In this document: piece by piece, positions 13,564-17,000 of the stretch
Layout of the letters: every line of letters begins with the position of its first letter
How positions within the stretch are numbered: position 1 is the first letter of the stretch
Origin: JBBTQE01 sp038065775
GTDB taxonomy: Bacteria; Patescibacteriota; Patescibacteriia; Magasanikbacterales; GWA2-37-8
Direction: 5' to 3'
Length of the DNA stretch: 17,000 nucleotides
Assembly (NCBI GenBank): GCA_038065775.1
Contig: JBBTQE010000025.1
Span: 1-17,000 of the forward strand
Notes under the pieces: generated by a model
The model's input: only the letters and a program-made list of their open reading frames with translations
Database searches by the model: none
Told to the model about the DNA's origin: nothing
Made by a program: the position numbers and the translations under genes

Positions 13564-13703
13564 GCCTCAAGTAAATGTTTTGAGGCACCGCCTCGGAGCC
13601 GAGCCGGATTGGATTCCGACGAAGTCGGAACGGCGAGGCGAGAGAGAGCGAAGCCCGCCGCCGGAGCGGGCTTACGCGTGTGCCGTAAACATTTACTTGA
13701 GGC
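13564..13703 (+). repeat. 140-bp nested palindromic element with 17-bp perfect inverted ends
   Basis: The ends 13564-13580 (GCCTCAAGTAAATGTTT) and 13687-13703 are exact reverse complements. Inside, GGCAC (13584-13588) pairs with GTGCC (13680-13684). Two strong hairpins follow: TTCCGAC-GAA-GTCGGAA (13614-13630) and AAGCCCG/CGGGCTT (13651-13673). A small one lies at 13592-13603. The 5' arm can instead fold locally, GCCTCA (13564-13569) with TGAGGC (13581-13586). The interior is GC-rich. It fills the whole gap between the PRC-barrel gene and the nucleotidyltransferase-like gene, and its 3' arm holds the GAGG before that gene's ATG. Confidence 0.9.
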
Positions 13704-13706
13704 CTT

Positions 13707-14654
13707 ATGAGTTACTCCGTCCTCGGTCAATCAATTTACAAAACTCTCTGTTATTTTGATATTGCCGATTATCCTCTTACGAAAGAGGAGCTTTATGCTT
13801 TTTTGTGGCAACCGCCGGCTATCGGGTATGGCGAATTTTTAGAAAAAATTGCGCAGGCTCCGGTTGAATCAAAAATGAGCCATTATTTTTTGCCGGGCAG
13901 AAGCGAAACGGTTGAAAATAGGCGGAGGAAATTTGTCGTCTCTGATTTAAAATTAAATATCGCGAAAAAAGCCGCAAAAAAAATCAGATCCGTTCCTTTT
14001 TTAAAAGCAATTTTTGTCTGCAATTCGGTCGGTTCAGAGCAGGCGACAGAAGAAAGTGACATAGATTTTTTAATAATAACTTCACCAAGGCGGATTTGGA
14101 TCGCGCGCGGGTTTGCCAATATTATTTTGCGCCTCTTTGGTTTGCGTACTTATGGAAAAAAAATAAAGAATAAAATTTGTCTTTCTTTTTTTGTTGACTC
14201 CGACCATTTGAATCTCTGCTCTTTGAAAGCCGCGGAAGACGACGTCCATTTTGTTTATTGGTTTCAGCGGATGTTACCGATTTACGATCCGGAAAATTTG
14301 TATTCAAAATTTTTGTCGGAGAATGATTGGGCGAAGAAATTCACGCCGAATATGCGAACCAATGTAATCGGCGCGGGCGAGCGTCAAGTTGAAAATTCAA
14401 AACTTGGCGCGATTTGGAAAAAAATATGGGAAACAATGTGGCGAGGAGCGTATGGTGACTTGATTGAGAACCAGGCCAAGCAAACACAATGGATGAAAAT
14501 AAAATTAGCAATGAAAGAAAAAGCGGAGATGAAGGATAACGGTGTTGTTTTTGCGGACGGAGTCATTAAATTACACGAGAATGACACTCGACTAAATTAT
14601 CGCGATAAATGGGAAAAAAGATGCGATGAATTAATGTATGCAAAGATTAATTAA
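13707..14654 (+). CDS. Nucleotidyltransferase-fold protein of unknown role, 315 aa
   Basis: The segment GSEQATEESDIDFLIIT (109-125) is the GS-x7-D-x-D signature of the DNA polymerase beta nucleotidyltransferase superfamily. Gly109, Ser110 and the metal-binding Asp118 and Asp120 are in place. The N-terminal part (1-95) looks like a winged-helix-type segment (DYPLTKEELYAFLW). The C-terminal half has no family I can name. There is no signal peptide. It could transfer a nucleotide to a small molecule or protein, but the substrate is unknown. The ATG at 13707 is 4 bases after a GAGG (13699-13702) that lies in the palindromic element. Its end overlaps the next gene by 17 bases, so the two are translated together. 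Confidence 0.78.
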   Translation: MSYSVLGQSIYKTLCYFDIADYPLTKEELYAFLWQPPAIGYGEFLEKIAQAPVESKMSHYFLPGRSETVENRRRKFVVSDLKLNIAKKAAKKIRSVPFLKAIFVCNSVGSEQATEESDIDFLIITSPRRIWIARGFANIILRLFGLRTYGKKIKNKICLSFFVDSDHLNLCSLKAAEDDVHFVYWFQRMLPIYDPENLYSKFLSENDWAKKFTPNMRTNVIGAGERQVENSKLGAIWKKIWETMWRGAYGDLIENQAKQTQWMKIKLAMKEKAEMKDNGVVFADGVIKLHENDTRLNYRDKWEKRCDELMYAKIN

Positions 14655-15948
14655 AATTCTGTTGGTTGCTTTGTTATTCTTTCTGCCATGGCAGACGAGG
14701 CTGATTTGGCATTATGGCCAGTTGAGCGGGGGATTTTGGGAATATGGAAGTTATAGTATTTTTGCCACGGAAATTTTGCTTTGGCTGATTTTAGTTTTGT
14801 TTTTTATCCAGAATTTTTTAAAAAAAGAATTTTGGACGGGCATACGAAGCAAAAAAAGTATTTCAGCGGGGCTTTTTATTTTGTTCATAATTTTTTTTGG
14901 AATTTCCACCGCATTCAGCAAAGATTTTTGGATTTCATATAATTTTGTTTTTAAGTTGTTGGAAGCAATGGCCTTGATGGTCGTGCTTGCTTGGCAGAAT
15001 GAGAAATTAAAATTTCAGTTTGCTTTGTGGGCGGGAGGCGTGATTCAAGGCGGACTGGCGATTTGGCAATTTTTTTCACAAAAAGTTGTCGCGTTTAAAT
15101 GGTTGGGACTTGCGGAGCATAAAGGTGAACAGCTTGGCGCGAGCGTGGTGGAGTTTGGCGATGAACGCTGGCTTCGAGCGTATGGAGCTTTTGGCTCACC
15201 GAACACGCTCGGTATATTTTTAGCAGTAATTTTTGTGTTGGGAACAATTTTATACTTGAAAATTGAAAACAAGAAGTATAAAATTGCGCTTCTCGCCGGA
15301 AATATTTTTGTTGTGATCGGTTTGATCCTTTCTTTTTCACGAGGAGCTTGGCTGGCGGCATCAATCGGAATGATTTCATTAATAATTATTCACGCGCGCG
15401 AAAAAGAAGTTTTGCGAAAAGTTTTAAAGCAGTCTGTTTATTACGCGTTTGTGGGGCTGGCACTTGTAATAATTTTATTCCCACTTTTTACGGCCCGTTT
15501 CAACACACAAAATCGTTTAGAAAAAATTTCCGTTATGGAGCGAGTCGCGCAGACGCAGGTTTGGATGGACGTTTTTGAAAAGAATTTTATTTTTGGTTTG
15601 GGGCCTGGAACATATACGCTTGAATTGAGCGAACACTATCCGAATATTCCGGCCTGGCGTTATCAGCCCATGCATAATATATATATGTTGGCTGCCGTTG
15701 AAATCGGAATTTTCGCTTTTATATTTTTGGCATTGATTGTTTATAAATTGGCAAAGCTGATTTACATCCATAATCGCGCCTTTTTTTCTCTCATAATCGT
15801 TGTTCTCGTTGCTGGCCTCTTTGACCATCCGCTCTGGAGTTTGTATACGGGAATAATGATTTGGTGGATTACTTGTGGACTCTCCTTGGCAATGGTTGAT
15901 TTGCGGGAAACAGGGGAAAGTGGTAAACTGAACAATAATATTATTTAA
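14638..15948 (+). CDS. O-antigen ligase/polymerase-like membrane protein (Wzy_C type), 436 aa
   Basis: A polytopic membrane protein with about ten or more hydrophobic helices over its whole length. Family marks are the loop GFGxP-like FGLGPGTYTLELSEHYPN and MHNIYM (near residue 344), which match the Wzy_C/O-antigen ligase motif. The SFSRGAWLAASIG segment is also typical. Such proteins join or polymerise sugar chains on a lipid carrier outside the membrane. A full lipopolysaccharide pathway is not in this window, so the acceptor may be a cell-surface glycan or protein. The start at 14638 overlaps the nucleotidyltransferase gene by 17 bases. No Shine-Dalgarno is visible. The next gene begins 9 bases after the stop. 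Confidence 0.85.
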   Translation: MQRLIKILLVALLFFLPWQTRLIWHYGQLSGGFWEYGSYSIFATEILLWLILVLFFIQNFLKKEFWTGIRSKKSISAGLFILFIIFFGISTAFSKDFWISYNFVFKLLEAMALMVVLAWQNEKLKFQFALWAGGVIQGGLAIWQFFSQKVVAFKWLGLAEHKGEQLGASVVEFGDERWLRAYGAFGSPNTLGIFLAVIFVLGTILYLKIENKKYKIALLAGNIFVVIGLILSFSRGAWLAASIGMISLIIIHAREKEVLRKVLKQSVYYAFVGLALVIILFPLFTARFNTQNRLEKISVMERVAQTQVWMDVFEKNFIFGLGPGTYTLELSEHYPNIPAWRYQPMHNIYMLAAVEIGIFAFIFLALIVYKLAKLIYIHNRAFFSLIIVVLVAGLFDHPLWSLYTGIMIWWITCGLSLAMVDLRETGESGKLNNNII

Positions 15949-15957
15949 TTATTTTTT

Positions 15958-16617
15958 ATGCACAAAAATTTTTTGGCGCTTACGATCATCGGCATCGTGC
16001 TAGTCTTCGTTTTGGGATTATTTTTTGCTCAGACGAGGTTGGACATGCAGACCGGTTTGGTTTCTTTGGATAAAAAAATCAGCGATCTTTCGGGGCAAAT
16101 AAAAAATTTGTCTGAACAGAAGAAATCAGAAACTACCAAGGATGATGTTATTGGTAATGTGACAGCGTACCATTATGATGGAAAATTTGGATACGTAGGA
16201 ACTCTGACAGTTAAAGGTTATCCCGAAATTAAAAGAATGGTTTGCGAGGAAGGGGAGCCGTTCTGTTCTAAAACAGTTGATTACGTTTATTTCAAAATAA
16301 CCGACTCTGCGAATCAAGATATTTTTAAATTCATTAATGCAACAAAGGGCAATACATTCATAACTGAAAATGGTGTTGGTATCGGCTGTTATGAAAAAGA
16401 AAAGAATAGGATTTATTCCTATACAGCTAAAGGTGAGGTGGTTGATGACCGAGTAATTGTGGGTAGTGGCAAACGGATCGAAAGCATTATTAGTAGCGAT
16501 TATATTTTGTCGGCGACGAAAAGTAATCCGGTTGATCTTACGCTAACCGCATTTCTTGTTCCGGATTCAGAAGCCACTGAATGCTTTTCGTATTTTAAAG
16601 TTGAAATGTCAAAGTAA
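15958..16617 (+). CDS. Membrane-anchored hypothetical protein, 219 aa
   Basis: I do not recognise a family. Residues 5-24 form one membrane helix or uncleaved signal. A short coiled coil follows (about 34-58, LDKKISDLSGQIKNLSEQKK), then a globular domain outside the membrane with many beta-forming stretches. Four cysteines are seen in that domain: two near MVCEEGEPFCSK, one in GIGCYEKEK and one in ATECFSYF. They could form two disulfides, which fits an extracytoplasmic place. It starts 9 bases after the O-antigen-ligase-like gene and is followed by a terminator, so it is the last gene of that unit and may serve the same envelope function. The ATG at 15958 has no Shine-Dalgarno. Confidence 0.8.
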   Translation: MHKNFLALTIIGIVLVFVLGLFFAQTRLDMQTGLVSLDKKISDLSGQIKNLSEQKKSETTKDDVIGNVTAYHYDGKFGYVGTLTVKGYPEIKRMVCEEGEPFCSKTVDYVYFKITDSANQDIFKFINATKGNTFITENGVGIGCYEKEKNRIYSYTAKGEVVDDRVIVGSGKRIESIISSDYILSATKSNPVDLTLTAFLVPDSEATECFSYFKVEMSK

Positions 16618-16636
16618 CACAGTTAATAACTGCGAG

Positions 16637-16663
16637 AAAATAGCCCTAATCCGGGCTATTTTT
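16637..16663 (+). terminator. Intrinsic terminator before groES
   Basis: AAAATAGCCC (16637-16646) pairs with GGGCTATTTT (16653-16662) around a 6-base loop, followed by T residues. It ends the transcript of the envelope gene unit. Confidence 0.92.
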
Positions 16664-16693
16664 GTTTGTGGATAATCGGCAGAGCCCAGGGTC

Positions 16694-16721
16694 TTGACAT
16701 CTTCTGAAAAAGTAGTAAAAT
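16694..16721 (+). promoter_or_regulatory. Promoter of groES
   Basis: TTGACA (16694-16699), a 16-base spacer and TAAAAT (16716-16721). The predicted start of transcription falls next to the CIRCE operator, as expected for HrcA control. Confidence 0.85.
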
Positions 16722-16731
16722 GACTCTGCTG

Positions 16732-16758
16732 TTATCACTCGTCAATTTAGAGTGCTAA
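16732..16758 (+). promoter_or_regulatory. CIRCE operator (HrcA binding site)
   Basis: TTATCACTC, nine bases (16741-16749) and GAGTGCTAA. The right arm matches the CIRCE consensus in full; the left arm differs at one base (T for G). HrcA would repress groES here and release it on heat stress. The hrcA gene is not in this window. Confidence 0.95.
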
Positions 16759-16788
16759 CGGCAAATTTAATAATTAAGCATTAGTCAT

Positions 16789-17000
16789 ATGCAAATCAGA
16801 CCGCTCGGCGACCGTATTTTGGTCAAGCCAATTAAGGAGGAAGAGGTAACCGCTTCCGGCATTGTGTTGCCGGAAACAGTTGAAAAAGAAAAGAAAGCCG
16901 AAGGCGAAATTATCGCTTTGGGCAATGGCGATTTTGTCGCCAAATTGGGTTTAAAGGCGGGCGACAGGATACTTTATAAAAAATGGGGCGGGGAAGAAGT
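16789..17000 (+). CDS. groES: Co-chaperonin GroES, 5' part (70 codons visible)
   Basis: GroES is the heptameric lid of the GroEL folding chamber. The visible part begins MQIRPLGDRILVKPIKEEE and has the mobile-loop region TASGIVLPETVEKEKK, then GEIIALGNGD, GLKAGDRILYKKWGGEE and the window edge. Full GroES is about 95 aa, so roughly 25 residues are missing and groEL is likely to follow. The ATG at 16789 lies about 30 bases after a CIRCE operator; no Shine-Dalgarno is visible. Heat-inducible control by HrcA is expected. Confidence 0.96.
   Translation, partial: MQIRPLGDRILVKPIKEEEVTASGIVLPETVEKEKKAEGEIIALGNGDFVAKLGLKAGDRILYKKWGGEE

Noticed and set aside
1..17000. CRISPR arrays, tRNA and rRNA genes, transposases
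   Set aside because: No regularly spaced direct repeats, no tRNA or rRNA signature and no transposase or integrase motifs were seen.

Overview
The window looks like chromosomal DNA of a streamlined, AT-rich bacterium, most likely a member of the Candidate Phyla Radiation (Patescibacteria, Parcubacteria-like). The grounds are tight gene packing, short forms of core proteins (an Oxa1-type YidC, a ComEC channel split from its metallo-beta-lactamase half), an unusually elaborate leucyl-tRNA synthetase, and several loop-inserting palindromic repeats. Taxonomy is inferred from gene content and style. No 16S rRNA, tRNA gene or CRISPR array was found. No stretch over 300 bases lacks a gene.

Layout. 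1-529: two GC-rich genes of unknown function on the minus strand, the leftmost cut by the window edge, driven by a perfect-consensus promoter. 618-3060: infB and a thioredoxin gene with their own promoter and an intrinsic terminator. 3085-9037: leuS, a comEC channel gene and a SAM methyltransferase, which abut or nearly overlap. 9043-9499: a third GC-rich minus-strand orphan with its own promoter, ribosome binding site and a long hairpin behind it. 9502-11074: the ComEC-like metallo-beta-lactamase protein and a secreted L,D-transpeptidase. 11082-13560: nusA with a structured leader that contains a terminator-like hairpin, then yidC and a PRC-barrel gene. 13564-13703: a 140-bp nested palindromic element. 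13707-16663: a nucleotidyltransferase-fold gene, an O-antigen-ligase-like membrane protein and an anchored unknown protein, then a terminator. 16694-17000: a CIRCE-controlled groES, cut by the right edge.

How the genes work together. Most plus-strand genes are housekeeping: translation initiation (infB), leucine charging (leuS), transcription elongation/termination (nusA), membrane insertion (yidC), redox and folding (thioredoxin, groES). The rest serve the envelope: peptidoglycan cross-linking, a polysaccharide ligase/polymerase-like protein, and DNA uptake through a two-part ComEC.

Most notable points. (1) LeuRS is 1236 aa because it contains a complete Nudix domain in its editing domain, a complete RBBP9/YdeN-like serine hydrolase domain at its second zinc-ribbon region, and three palindromic repeats inserted in the same reading phase. 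Removing these leaves a LeuRS of about 800 aa with its HIGH and KMSKS motifs intact. (2) The GC-rich minus-strand genes have clear Shine-Dalgarno sequences and strong promoters, whereas nearly all resident plus-strand genes have no visible Shine-Dalgarno. (3) Structured GC-rich elements lie at the 5' ends of nusA and of the nucleotidyltransferase gene, where they could control expression.
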